64,000 nucleotides of DNA from Klebsormidium nitens (Eukaryota > Streptophyta > Klebsormidiophyceae > Klebsormidiales > Klebsormidiaceae), in the NCBI GenBank assembly GCA_000708835.1, contig DF237308.1:1-64000 (forward strand). The letters are read 5' to 3'. The notes under the pieces are model-generated. The model worked only from the letters and a program-made list of their open reading frames with translations. It had not been told where the DNA came from and did not search any database. This document shows positions 1 through 12,566 of the stretch, one piece after another. The position numbers were made by a program, and so were the translations under genes. The first letter of the stretch is position 1, and every line of letters starts with the position of its first letter.

Positions 1-738
1 ACGCGCGCGCATAGTGCGCCGTAACTCCGATCACCCTTGCCACGTGGCGCTAAACCCCGAGAGTGGGCAGTGGCCATAGGGGGGTGCTCTCTAGATAATA
101 CAGGTTCCAGAAGCTATTAGGAACGGTGACGCTTAGTGACGTCCGTACCGTCGAGAGCCGAGACCAACCAACTGGGTAGGGCTGCAACTGGGCAGGCTAC
201 GGCCCGCGGGCATTCCCCGGCTGGGCCTTTCCCGGCCGGCGCGACGGCCCGGGGGCCGGGAGCTAGCGTGCAGGGACGCGGATCAAGCCGTGCGGCGCGG
301 CGTGCACACTTGGAAAGTCAAGAGTGTGGTTTCTGGAGATTGCCAGTGCAGAAAGGAAGGACTCCGACCATGCATGGATGGACCGTCGCCTTGCATGAGG
401 CAACTTCCTTGCTGACCAGAAGTGCAACCTTCCGGCATGGCTTCAAATTGCGCGTGCTCGATGATCACTCCATGGAATCATTGAACCGCAGTATTGCCGT
501 GAACCTTTGGTCGCCGTCTCTGCCATCAGCAATCCGGAAAAGGCTCTGCCCGACCTAGCTGCACAAGAGCGGGTTGAACAAACTTGCACCACGCTGTGCG
601 GGTTGGTTGCAAGCTGCGTTGATGCATTTCTGAGCATTTGATGCAGGGCTGATCGGACATTACAATCCAGATTGTGACCTATTTTGTTTATCTGGCTTGC
701 AGAGCTTACCGCGCTAGAGCTGCAAACTCTTCAAGAGA
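1..738. other. Upstream region, no gene recognised
   Basis: This is sequence at the left edge and 5' of the pirin gene. Positions 195-275 are very GC-rich (runs of GGCC, CCCGG and CGGCC). Short open frames cross the region, but none resembles a known protein or has convincing splice structure. It probably holds the pirin promoter and 5' UTR, which I cannot delimit. Confidence 0.5.
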
Positions 739-3700
739 ATGCCGGCTGTTGCCTTGCAGAAAAGGCTGCTGACCAACGTGCATTCAGGCATTCTTCAAGC
801 TGCATTCCGCAGGCCCTTGTACTGCAGTGCACCAGTGCTGGTCACTCATCTTCGGAGAAACTATCAGCATACAAACCCGCCTGCCATTCCAGGCCAGCTG
901 ATTTCTGGTGCGTTAGCTGCTTTGGAAGTTGGTGGAAATTGTGGGACTTGCCACGATTCGAGAAGCTTTGCTACAGTGCCGAGCTCCGGCAGAGTCGCGA
1001 TGGCAGCTGCAGGCGGGGGCCGTTCCGTGCAGAGGATCATAACGTCCATCAAGACAACAGAGGTGAGGGTGTCGACGACCGAGAAGAGGGTATGGTGGGC
1101 ATTGCTTCTCAGGGCCTGTGAAGATGAACGGCATGATGATCAAGAGCGTGGCGAAACATTCTCAATGTAAAGAGAATGTTCTGGGAGCAGGATTTTGACT
1201 TCTGCGGAGACGCTCGGAAGCTTTAAACTGCCTTCATTTTGAGCAAGCTGTGCTTCCTACCTCAGTGAGTATCGCTGTTGCCCTAGCTCTGCCTGTTGCA
1301 TTGTCCCTGGGAAATCCATATCCCCATTGAATCTTCTTTTCGCCTCTTACTGTTCGCCCTCCTTGATCAACGCGGTTGGGTTCCACTCCTGATCTCAGAA
1401 GGCCCATGTTGTGCGCCCATGCCTTCCTGACAGCTTTGTTGCTCCTTGTCCATCAGGGAGGCGGGTTCAAGATCAACCGACCATTCCCCACCCGGGCCCT
1501 TGACCAGTTTGACCCCTGGCTCATGCTCGATGAGATGGGCCCCATAGAGTACGGGCCGGGAGAGGCGCTCGGTGAGGCTGCTCACCGTGATCATGTTGTA
1601 ACTGTTTTGACTACTCAGAAATTGGGCCTTTTTGAGACGGGGGAATCCTGCTCAAGTCAGATGCTAACTTAATGAGGAATGAGCATGGTTGATGGCTCAA
1701 CAAGCATCATGAAATGGTTGAAATTTTGTCATAATTTTGTCAAGAGAGATTTTTAGAAGATAAGCACGCCTTCAGAGTCTCTCTTTTGGCGACATAACAC
1801 ATCTTTATATCTGATACAATGTCCTCCTGCAGGGGCTCCTGACCACCCTCATCGCGGTTTTGAGACCATCACTTACCTCCTTGATGGCGCCTCAACTCAC
1901 AAGGACTCAGCTGTAAGTTGTACCAAACGACTCGTCCAACCGAGAGGATTTCAAGACTTGAGTTACTGCATTGGTCATCCCTCTGATGAACAAGTCGCTT
2001 TCTCGTCCTTCGTGTGACCCGAATCTGCTCCTGCCTTTTATTCTTTGATGTGCCACACTTAGATTCATCTAAGTTGTCGCTGGTTCATAACTCATCACGA
2101 GACTTTTCGCTTCTCTATCCCAAACTAAAGACTGGTCTGTTTCCACATATGTGCCTGATTTGATGTGATATGATGTGGGTTGCAGTCAGAATTCTTTTCG
2201 CCCAGACAAGGTTTCTGACAGCAGCTCAAGTGATCTAAGCTTGAGGCACAAAGGATTCAGCTAACACTATCTGGCGCCTCCCCTTCCTTCGACTTTTCAC
2301 CTTTTTACTTCGTTTGCAGAGAGCCCCTCGACAGTGCCCTATTTTTTGCAATACACTTGCTCGAGCCCTGCTGGAGTGCCGAAATGCGTGCTCAGTTGCC
2401 AAAAGGCATTGAATAGAAAAGTCGTCTGACTGGGTGTCGGTTGCAACCCCCTCTCTGGCGCAGGGCTTGACAGGGTCCATGAAAGCGGGGGACGTGCAGT
2501 GGATGACTGCGGGCAGCGGGGTGGTGCATTGTGAGATGCCGTCAGAGGATATTCTGAAGGAGGGGGGCCGCGTACACGGCTTCCAGATCTGGCTCAACCT
2601 GCCCAAGCGCGACAAGTGGATCCAGTGAGCTGCCGACCGCCTGCTTTCCAAATTAGATACTTCATGGGCTTTCCTGAAGACAGCATCTTATTTTACAATA
2701 GCTTTGAGCCCGAAGCACTGCAAAAGTTACGACAAAAGTGCGCGGATGCTGGAAAATGACGCAAGCTCTCTTCCATCTGTCAGACTTTCAAACCTGGCGC
2801 TTGTGAGAGAATCGGCTGAACGGAACCTGACTCCCAATTTTCTGAAGCGGATTCACGATGAGCCAGCATCAGATTCTCAGCATCAATGTTGAGACCAGGG
2901 TTTCCACTGCAGGCCCCGGTACCAGGACACCCGGTCGGAGGACATCCCTGTTGTGGAGACTGCGGAAAAGTCGGTGTGGGTCAAGGTGATTGCCGGGGAG
3001 AGCATGGGCACCAAGGCCGTCATTGAGACGCGCACGCCCATCCTGTTCCTGCACTGCAAACTGCAGCCCGGGGCCTCGTTCACACAGGTGGGCATACGCA
3101 GCGGAGCCTTCATTGGACCCAGGAACTGCCGCACTTTGTTGGTGAAGATGGGAAACGCAAGCTTCAATCTTTTCGACTTCTTGAAGCATCGTCTAATTGG
3201 CGTCTTGATGTGGGCGGATTTCGAGGTCAAGGCGGGAGCAAATGGCAGCACGACAGCACCTCGGCAAGGATTAGGGTCTCTGATCACGGCAGGCTTGATC
3301 GCTCTGCCTTTCAACCCTAAGCAGTCCAATGAACGTCAGCCTCCATTCTCGGCCCACTGCGACTAGCGTGTCGTTTTCGGAACGTGAGCCACCTCGATAC
3401 CGTTGATTAGTCATCGGCCAACCTCGGGAACCCCCACTCAAGTCCGCTCGTATGGGCAGGTCGGTTCTGATGATTTCGACAAAGGTCACCGACTCTCACG
3501 TCGTTGTTGCTTTTTCCAGGAGGTCCCCTCTAGCTACAATGCGTTTGCTTACCTCATCGAGGGAGAAGGCGTGTTCGGCAACGGCAAGCACGCCACCGCC
3601 AAGCAGGCGGTGTTCTTCGAGCGGGACGGCGACAGCGTGACGGTCAAGAACGACGAGACGGCCAAGGAGACGCTGAGCCTGTTGCTGCTGGCCGGCACGC

Positions 3701-3828
3701 CGCTAAACGAGCCCATCGCCCGGTACGGGCCCTTTGTCATGAACACGCAGGAGGAAATCCAGCAAGCCTTCACGGATTTCCGGGCGGGGAGGATGGGCAA
3801 GATCAAGCACCCCGAGGCCGCTCGGTAG
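739..3828 (+). CDS. Pirin-family cupin protein with N-terminal extension (6 exons)
   Basis: Exons are 739-1062, 1457-1571, 1833-1912, 2464-2624, 2913-3087 and 3520-3828, giving 387 residues. All junctions are GT/AG and in phase. Pirins are iron-binding bicupin proteins, variously a nuclear transcription cofactor or a quercetin dioxygenase. The N-cupin has a block [20 protein letters not shown], then DHPHRGFE with H151 and H153, and GVVHCE with H195 and E197. These correspond to the four iron ligands of human pirin. The C-cupin and the tail ending [18 protein letters not shown] are complete. Plant pirins have about 290 residues; the extra N-terminal 87 are rich in Arg, Ser and Ala with few acidic residues, suggesting an organelle presequence. 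A second in-frame Met at residue 88 (position 1000) could start a cytosolic form. The exon-2 block looks more like bacterial pirins than Arabidopsis pirin. Family assignment is secure; substrate and location are inference. Confidence 0.93.
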
Positions 3829-5315
3829 GAGCAGCTGGTGTTGTTTGGACTCCTCGGCGTCTGTGTAATCCGTGACTTTCAATACAGGCCGGTCCGTTCT
3901 GGAGGGTCGGCCGGAAGAGTCCAAATCCCCGAAACTTTGTACATAGGTAGCGGACTGTTCATGTTGAGAACGCAAAGCAAAGGTCTTGCAGACGGGTACT
4001 CCAACCGTCCGAGTAAAACGATATGGGATTGGGATACTACTACGGCTTCGCCAGACATTCTAGCTCTTCCAAAGTTCGAGTTGTATAATCGAGCTGGCAT
4101 GTCGAACACCCGTGACTGTAGGTGAAAGAAAGTTGGATCTGCACTGCCTGCTACAGTGCGCCGAGATTTGTAGTGTATCAAGCTAACCTAAGTTGCAGGG
4201 CCTCGGAGCAGATCACGTGTGGCGCGGTACGTGTGTTCTGCAGAGTTTGAGGCCGCCCCGCTCACATACATATAAGCCCATGCAAGGTATACGATGCAAG
4301 GTTACAATATAATGCAACATGTTGTGCCGCGGGTGGTTGCAGGTGATACAATTTTTGCACATGCAGCGATGCAATCGATTAGCTACCGCGATCCAAGCTG
4401 CAAGCGTTGCACATTCCATATCCGCTCTCGGTGCATGGATATGCTCAGTGCCGCGCTAAATTGCGAGCATGCCTGCAAACGATATATATCACATGGCGGG
4501 CATGATCATGGTGAATGATTCCCGGCAAGTTTGACTGCCAGTACCACGGCCTGCATGTGCTTCATTGAGCCCGGCTATATATACCTATATATGCATGTTC
4601 CTCGCTGTGCTGAAGCATGATGCATGACATGTGGGCGGCGCTAGTAATCGAGTTCACGTCAATCATGTATGATTCAGTAAGGTAGCTAGGCGCTCGGAAC
4701 TCTAACATTGATTCCCATGTATGCCATGGAAGCAGCTATGGCCCGCGTGTGGCTAGTGACGGCGTTTGAAAAGAGAACAGCATGGTTTCATATGGATGGC
4801 TACACCACGTAGTAGCCGAGTGTGAACTACTGCAGTAGTACGTGTAAGCTACTGAATCACGGTGGATCATGCTTCTCATGATGCGGCATGGATTGCACAT
4901 GGATTGAAAGTAGGCAGCCGGGAATCAAACAGATTCAGAGCATTTCCATAAGATTGAGCATACTAAGTGCCATCCATGTCGTTTCCAGCTCATCATTTGT
5001 TAGTGGACACCTACTTGAGCAGCCTCGATGCCGGCCAAGCTGGAAGGAGGGCGGCTGGATCGAAGACACGCTCGTTATTACTGATATTTAACAGTCTTGG
5101 CTGTACTTCCGGGCCTCAAGGCCTGCAACACACATCGATCCATCACACGGCGAGATGCTTCGCGCTCCCTCCCTCGCAGAGTGAGGCCCGTTCCTCTCCT
5201 GCTGATTCGTCTCCCTACAATCTGCAACACTACTCCCTAGCCCTATAATGTACCACTTCGAAAATGTTCCGGGGGCTGCCCTGAAAAGCGGGCAGCAAGA
5301 AAAGAGGGGGGCAGT
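3829..5315. other. Intergenic spacer between pirin and GSK3 3' ends
   Basis: No gene was found between these convergent genes. The stretch 4200-4900 is strikingly rich in CATG and TGCATG words and short TATATA tracts. Positions 4671-4783 are one copy of a dispersed repeat listed separately. Confidence 0.6.
4671..4783 (+). repeat. Dispersed non-coding repeat, copy A
   Basis: This 113-bp stretch matches the reverse complement of 44846-44954. Shared blocks include GTAGCTAGGCG, TCGGAACTC, CATTGATTCCCATGTAT, GCCATGGAAGC and ACGGCGTTTGAAAAGAGAA, separated by small indels and substitutions. Similarity fades quickly on both sides. No open frame or terminal repeat explains it. Confidence 0.75.
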
Positions 5316-8300
5316 CTAGAGAAGCCCGAGATGCGTGTTTTGCTTGCGTGCATGCTCCGGGATGAGCCGTTGCAGGATGTCGGGGGTGGCCCCTTTCAGC
5401 TCCTGCGGCCAGCACTACCCAGGTCGGTTTGATGCACTTCCATGGTCATGGCATCCAAGAGACAACCCTCAAAGACTCTCAAAGGATGAGGAGTGTCGCC
5501 AAACCAAGTCACCTGTTTGAAATTCCTGCTCAAAGTATGGATATAGCCTTCATGGATCAAGACCGACCAACCACAGGAAATGTACAGCATCCACGCTCCA
5601 TCATCCACAACCTTTTCTTCTGCTAGCCCACCAGCCCACCTCAGGCTCGCTCGCAGGACAGGGAACCGCAGAGCAAGAGCAGTGCTCGACACATGGTACA
5701 GGAACCGGTTGAAAGTCACCCACCTGGGGCTTAAAGTTGAAGAGCGGCGGTAGAGGCCGTCCGTTGGGGAGGCGGGTGTTGGGGTCCCGCAGCTCGTCGA
5801 AGAAGGGGTGCACGCACGCCTCAAGCGCCGTGCACCGCAGTGCGGGGGAGTACTGCAAGAGCCGGGACACCAGGTCCACGGCCTCGGGGGGCATGCGCTT
5901 GTGGAACACCTGGGGGGGGACGACAAGGGAAAGCTGGTGTCAGTGCACGGCCAATAGGGCGGAAAACGAAGTGACCAACTTGCGCGCAGCAGCTGGCCCA
6001 GCTTGTCCAACCGATCACGATAGACGAGGAACACAGCCCGGCTGGTCGAAGTGTGCTAGCCCAACGCTTCAACCTGTCACCACTGCACTAGAAGACCCCC
6101 GACCTCTCTTGCTTGCTTTTCACCTTGGGTTTTCCCGGGGCTGCAGTATACCGTCACAAGTTTCTATCGTCTGGCATCGCTGAGCGATAGACCAGCAGGT
6201 GCTTGTACTGTCTGCCCCCTCTCTGGCGAGCCCAACGCTGGATCAACCTGTCACCACTGCACTAGAAGACGACATAAAATGGCGCACTAGAGAAAAAAGA
6301 AGAGACCCCGCACTGCAGCAGACAGGACGGGGTCGAGACACGTCGTAAAACGTAGATCCAGCTGGCGAGCCGTAAGCTCAAGGGGGCATTTCGAGACGCA
6401 CCTTGTTCCAGGGGTGCGCCTTGATTTGGGGGAACTTGAACTCGGTGTAGTTGGGGTTCATGGCCTTGATCTCCTCGCGCGTCGGCGTGCCCAGCACCTT
6501 GATGATCTCCACCAGCTGATCCACGCCGCTCTCGCCGGGGAACAGCGGCTGCGGCACAACAGCAGGACGGGCCCGTCAGCACTCGTAACGTAAGAGCCTG
6601 CTCTCCAGTAGGTGGCTCGGAAGGAGTAGGAAGCGGAGCGGATGTTACTCTCAAGCTCCGTTCCCGATTCAAGGAACAGGCTCGCCTCAAGGACGTTTTG
6701 TCCCGTTCCCGAGAAACAAGGAACAGGCTCGCCTAAGAGACGTCCTCTCCCGTTTCCAAGAATGTTGCACCAAGTGGAGGATAGATCGAGATTATCAGCC
6801 TGGCACCAGCAACACAGATGTTGTTGCGAGTGGAGCAGCTGCAAACTGCTCGGTTTCCGAGGCCGCTCAAAAGACCAAGTCTTGGGCATCCGAATATTTT
6901 TGCTTCGTTTTGCCGCCATGCCACGCACCTGGCCTAGGAGCAGCTCCGCCATGACGCAGCCCATGGACCAGATGTCGATGGCGGCCGTGTACTCGGTGGC
7001 GCCGAAGATGAGCTCGGGCGCCCGGTAGTAGCGGCTGCAGATGTACGAGATGTTGGGCTCGCCGCGCACCAGCACCTTGGCGCTCCCGAAGTCGCACAGC
7101 TTCAGCTGGTGGCTGTGCGGGTTCACCTGCGGGGAAACAGAACGACGGACCGAGGTCAGTGGTTTGATAAACGCCTAGAAAGGAACTTAAGCTCCACAGA
7201 ACTGCTGAGATGGAAAAAGTTTGGCTTGACAAGAGCTGGCAAGTCGCTACTGATGTCCACACGCCCCTTTTACGTCACCGCAGGCACTATTTGCGGATTG
7301 AACGCCGCACAAAGATCAGATGACAAGCTCTGCGCTTAGAAGAGCTCCCCCCATTTTTCATGCAAATCGCAGTAACACAAAAGTAAAGGATTGAGCGGCT
7401 CAGGTGCTAGTCTCTGACTGTCCTTAAGCCATCGGGAGCCGGGTGACCATCCGTCATTAAGCTTGGAGCTCAAACGCTGCTCGGGCAACCAAGCCGCTAA
7501 CCTCAGATGCTTCCTGTGCTTTTACGGTTGAAACGCCTGATTTGACAATTCTAGAAGGACCCTAAGCAACCCGTTGATCTCGCAGCAAGCCGTCTAGGTG
7601 TCGCAACTGACCAGGAGGTTTTGCGGCTTGATGTCGCGGTGGCAGACGCCGATGCCGTTGTGGATGTAGGCCAGAGCGCGGCAGATCTGGTACGTGTACA
7701 GCTTGACGTACAGGAGAGGCATCCGCTGGTGCATCTTGTTGTAGTGCTTTGCAATGCGATACACCGTCTCCGGCACGTACTCCAGCACCAGGTTCAGGTA
7801 CAACTGCGGGTACAGAAATGCGAGGCGGGTCAGCCAGGACAAGGCGGCCAAGGAAACAGGCTGCCTGCTGGCCGGCCATACGACGTGGTAACAAGAACAG
7901 AAACGCATTTCCAGGTTGGGGGCCAGGGTCGCCAAAGCGCCAAGGGGCGCGGTACAGAGGGTGCACGACCAACTGCAAAGTGACGACCAGGCATTGACGA
8001 GAACAGGAGTAGAGGGGCATTAGACTACCGGGCACAAAGACAAGACAAGGTTCTGCTTCGATTTCTGCCCAAAAGCTCGCTTCAAAGGAAACATCAAAAC
8101 CCCGGCGCAAGCTTAGTGGAGACAAGCGGGGGTGTGCACGCTGACCTCGTCCTTTTCGGTGGTGGAGAAGAAGCAGTGCTTGAGCGCGACGATGTTGGGG
8201 TGCTCCAGGAGGCGCATGATCTGCAGCTCGCGGTTCTTGTACCGCTTGTCCTGCAGCACCTTCTTGATGGCCACCGTCTCCTGGCTCTCCAGGCACGTCG

Positions 8301-9050
8301 CCTGGAACACCACCCCGAAGCTGCCGTTGCCCACGATGCGCTCCGCGCTGTAGCTGATCGTCTGCTTCGGCTGCCCGTTGCGGCCCCCCGTCGTGGTCGT
8401 GATGATGTGGCCCATGTCCGTGCTGCTGCCCTCCATCACGCTGCCCTCGAACTCGCCCGCCGCGCCAGCGTCGATCCTGCCGGAAAGGGACGAAACCGGT
8501 GTCAGCGTGGGGACCATGAGAGAGTCACCGTTATCTCAACAACTTTTGATTCTAGCAGCAGTAAAGCCTAGCTCGCAGCAAGCCTGCCAAGTAACATCCA
8601 GATCCTTTGTTGAGAAAGATGGAGCTAAAGAAAACTCTTCAGAGAGTTGCGGTAGGTTGCAACTTTTAGAAAACGCATGACAAAAGTTACTGTCCCTTAG
8701 ATCTGCTCGCCCCTTCTCCTTATAATCCAGCATTCCTGCTCTCACACAGATCTACTTAGCAAAGCTGAGCGTTTTTGAGCTACTCCGAAGCACCCTGCAC
8801 TTTCCAAACCCCCGCCCTTCCGTCTGAACATCATGAGGTCTTCCCTCCCTGTGTCCAAGATCCGGCAAGTCTCCCCGTGCTTGCCAGGAGAGCCGCTCGT
8901 GTCTCCGCCTCACCTCTCGTCCCTGAGTTTCATGTCCAGCATCTCCTTGGGCAGTGTGTCCACGGCGCCCCCCCCCGACGTGCGCCCCATGGGCAGCGCG
9001 CCCGCCGCCGCCATGCTGGAGCTGCTAGCAACAGGGCCCTGCGCGGCCAT
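5316..9050 (-). CDS. GSK3/shaggy-like Ser/Thr kinase (7 exons)
   Basis: Exons on the minus strand are 9050-8914, 8476-8146, 7803-7612, 7126-6929, 6548-6402, 5909-5724 and 5402-5316, giving 425 residues with all phases consistent. Shaggy kinases phosphorylate transcription factors and metabolic enzymes, and in land plants restrain brassinosteroid output. Visible motifs: N-terminal [17 protein letters not shown] as in the land-plant ASK-alpha clade, glycine loop VGNGSFG (94-100), VAIKK with the ATP lysine near 117, HRD at 211-213, DFG at 232-234, the activation-loop tyrosine Y248 in ISYICSR, and TREE at 309-312 where plant gain-of-function alleles map. The C-terminus ends [14 protein letters not shown]. 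The start is the first Met of exon 1; a splice-acceptor-like site lies just upstream, so a 5' UTR intron is possible. Introns 2 and 3 begin with GTCAG, and the introns hold short duplications. Identity is near certain; the clade assignment rests on motif resemblance. Confidence 0.97.
6058..6270. repeat. Direct repeat pair inside a GSK3 intron
   Basis: A segment of about 40 bp at 6058-6096 (AGCCCAACGCT, then TCAACCTGTCACCACTGCAC, then TAGAAGAC) recurs at 6229-6270 with a 3-bp insertion. Both copies lie in the intron between exons 5 and 6, so they do not affect coding. Confidence 0.85.
6670..6760. repeat. Imperfect 47-bp tandem duplication in a GSK3 intron
   Basis: Copy 1 (6670-6713) and copy 2 (6717-6760) both start CAAGGAACAGGCTCGCCT and continue with GACGT and TCCCGTT. 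They sit in the intron between exons 4 and 5. A partial third unit, GTTCCCGATTC, precedes them. Confidence 0.8.
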
Positions 9051-12000
9051 GCCCTGCGCACACCACAGCACACAGGACGCAGTGAGGCCTTGTCAACAAG
9101 CCTGCCAACCTTCCCTCCTCCGTCACAACTCAGGTGCACTTAGCAGCTTAGGGCCGACTGGCAAACCCAGGTCTGGAGAAGGAAGTGCCTGCAATGTTTA
9201 CTTTCCGGATAAACCATGCCCAGATCTGGATCAGGTAACAAAAATGCAGGGTTACTTGACGAGAAGTTTCGCCTAAGTATGCAACGACGGTCAGTGGTTG
9301 ACCAACGTTTTAGTGACCAACTGTTCAGACCATAGCGGACACGATGTCTCCTCTTGGTATGCCAAAGGAAGGGGCCCCTGGCAACGAAGACTCAAGCTGT
9401 GCTGCCAGCACTCTGTATTACTCGCGACCCTGCTTAAAACGCCTTCAGCAGCCCTACACCTCCCTGGATCCCCCGCAACGGTTTCCAAGAATATGAGCCA
9501 AAGCGTGCTGCCGCCTCCCGGTTGTTTACCTGCGCGTTTTTGCTACTGTTGGCCCCAATTGATGCCGATTTCCTGAGCGCCTGCCTCGCGGGCCGTGTGT
9601 TGGTTGCCCTCCTGGGGGCAAGTGCTGGCGGGCCGCCTCCCTGGGCGTACTCGCACGCACTTTTGTCAGGGTCCGCTACTGCGCTCTCGCAGCCGGGCGC
9701 TGCGCCACTGGCAGAGCTTGAAGCGCGCCGGGTTCGCTTACGGGTCAGAGGCTCTGAATCCTGCAGGAAGGGGACACGAAGGCTATAAGACATGGGCTTT
9801 TTCAGACCAAGTTTGCCATCGGGTTGTCTGCCCTTCTGAAAGCTGCCTCTGATTCCATTTCTAGTAGAGTAGTGGCGGGATCTCACATGAGAGCCCAGAA
9901 ATGCAAAGCCTGGCCTGGTTGCAGTAGAGGAATGGACCACAATGGTGAACAGGACTTTCGAATAGCAACAACTTTCAGGACCACTGTTGCAGCCCGTCCT
10001 TAAACATTACCCTGAAGGATATCCAGAAGGATTGAGAGCCACTAACACCACATTAATCAGAGCCTGGCTAAGAAAGTCAACCAGCATTCTGAACCGGTTC
10101 AAAGTCCGGTCTGCATTTTACCAACTTCACCAGAACAAGACAAGAGCGTACAAGCGGGAAGGAACACGTTGCCGCAAGAGACAGACTCAGAAGAGCGCTC
10201 TCCTTACTGTCTACATCACATTCAAGAGTTGCTCAAGCATGTGCAGCAGATATGTAGCATTTGAGCGCAAAACTGCCCTGTTTAGATGAGGGAAAGGAGC
10301 AGACACCCCCCGACCAGACCCACAGGCTCTGAAGATGATGAAACAATGTTGTATGACGATGAGAGTTTCCAGAGAAAGGTTACTGCCAGGTTCAGTCATG
10401 TAGAGGCTGTGCTCTCGTCAGAAGCATGTGCCCGCTTCTGGAGACTGAATGTTTCAGGCTGAAAAGTCTCATCAAAAGAGCGGCAAGATGCAGAAGGGAA
10501 TGTCTTTTCGCTGTACAAGTAAAAGCAACCCGTACTTGGAGGCGGACCGCTACAATTTAACGAGGAGGCCGGGACCCTCATTGGCAACAGGTTGTGGGTG
10601 GAGGCTTTGGAACCCTAGTCTCCACCATCAGAAGCAGGCTATGACTAAACAACACATTCCCTACGGACAAATGCAGAAGCCAAGGACATAAGAGGGCGCC
10701 ACGTCAGCACATTGACTAAGGATGAGTCCACAAAGCCCAAGGTTGCAGATTCCCTGAACAATTTTGATGCGGCATTGTGGGCTTAAACCCCATTTTTCAG
10801 CATGTTTGTAAACTTGGAGTATGGTCCAATGCAGGAAAACAAGATGCAATTCTAAGGCGCTGCAAGGTGCTCTTGCCCCTCCAAGGCCTTCCTAGCACAC
10901 ATTAGCAGTCTTTCTCTGCTTAGCAAGCGCAGTGTTATTGCCTCCGAACACCTTTAAGATGCTTTCACAGTCTCGGGCTATGGCCCACTCTCAGGGGTAA
11001 ACTTGCAAGGGTTTTGAGGGTGATGGAGCAGGGTTTGACGAGGACAGAGTTGAGAAAGACGTACCAGAAGAGTTCTCTCCTTGCTGTCTGTGGGCTTGCT
11101 ACGCCGCATCACCGACCGAGCAAGGGCCCAAGACTTCCACCGAGACCCATGCTCTTTCCAAACCTGTTTCAAATACCTCTAAACTTCCACAGGAACCTTC
11201 CCTTACGTGTTGCTGCCCTTCTTGCTTGAGTGAAGCCCTTGCCTTCTTATGTAACTACCAGGGAGGCTGCTGACTGATGAGTCTTGCAGCAAGAGTCTTT
11301 CCTTCTGTGTATCAGCGTAGGTCCACAAAATAGATACAAACGATGGCCTTCTTGTTCCCTACAAATGCCTATATACAGGATGCTACAACAGAATGTCCAA
11401 TGCTTGGCCACACTCTTTAAAGGTGATGGCCTGCCAAAATCACGGTACGATTCCACTAAAGGCTCGTGCATACGCCCAGCAATGAAGCATCATCTACTGA
11501 AGACTCCTTTGACAGGATTCAATAATGATGCTGCGATACATCTTTGATCACGTGACGTCCTGAGGCCTAGCCACGTTATCGTGCCTGAGTAAGAAAGCTT
11601 GAGTATTCAGAATAGCCCGCACTGGGCAGACCAGCCGCCCGAGGCTGCAGACATTTGTCCAATCATATGCTGGTCCTGCAAGCACAAACGGGGCTTATTT
11701 GCACGCTGCAACCGGACGCTCTTGGCCCCCAGGCCCCAGGGATTCCATGCCTTGCCCGCCCAGAACAGCCGCCATGATCTTGCCCGCTTGATACAGTCCT
11801 GCAGCAAGCCGCTGCTTGACTGACACAGTGAATGCGCGCCCACAAGTTTCAAGCACCGTCCTGCTCGCTGACGTGAGTCCGCGTGCCAGTATGCAGCGCC
11901 TGTACACTCAGGCTGTACCAAGTACAGGTCTGGGCCTGCACCCGCGCCTGGCTTTTGCCGGTATGGCCGGTATACCGACCGGCGCTATAGGATACGCGAC

Positions 12001-12566
12001 ACAGATCTGTATCCTACGATATACGCGGAACCGAGTTCCATCCCGTATGCGTCCGCGGCTGATAGTGGAAAAAACACCTCCTCAGCCAAAGAGGTAGGCA
12101 CAGGCTACAGCCTACAGGACAATCGAGGGGCCTGTACGTACTACCCGTAGAAGGCAGTAAATTCTATATAATGGTAATACGTCAACAGCTTATTAAGGCT
12201 ATAGCCTATCGCCCGGTGGTAGTATGGTACCCTGCGGCAGGTAAAGTTCAATATCTGCACAGCCGTACACACCGTACTGTACTTTTGCTCGCGCACAAGC
12301 ATCATTGTTGATGCAAACCCATCAAAAACCCCGCGCTCAGGCATGGGGACTGTGTGCCGTCGGGCAAGCGGCCGCGTCTATATGTCGGAAGCCTGAGCGT
12401 GGCGGCCGCGCGGCTTGAGCCACGATAGCCCGATCGACAGGATTCAAAATCAGGAATCAGGCCGCAGGCGTCAAGTTCAACAATCACAATTTACAGTACA
12501 CTGTACTACCTAGTAGGACTACCTATGACTCAAAAAAGATAGCTCAGAAGGCGGCCAGCTGGCTTC
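9051..12566. other. Long spacer between divergent GSK3 and DET2-like genes
   Basis: No coding sequence was recognised in 3.5 kb. The longest open frame (minus strand, 9434-9940, 168 codons) matches nothing I know. The part next to GSK3 may hold its promoter and a 5' UTR intron. A small inverted repeat, TAGGATAC and GTATCCTA around a 13-nt loop holding ACAGATCTGT, lies at 11988-12016, within a stretch dense in GGTATACC-like palindromes (11960-12040). Confidence 0.5.

Noticed and set aside
9434-9940. Minus-strand open frame of 168 codons upstream of GSK3
   Set aside because: No similarity to a known family and no convincing splice connection to GSK3 exon 1; it may be chance in GC-rich DNA.
12334-12399. 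Inverted repeat CGCTCAGGC / GCCTGAGCG with a 48-nt loop
   Set aside because: Nine-base arms at this spacing are expected by chance in GC-rich DNA and no other signal accompanies them.
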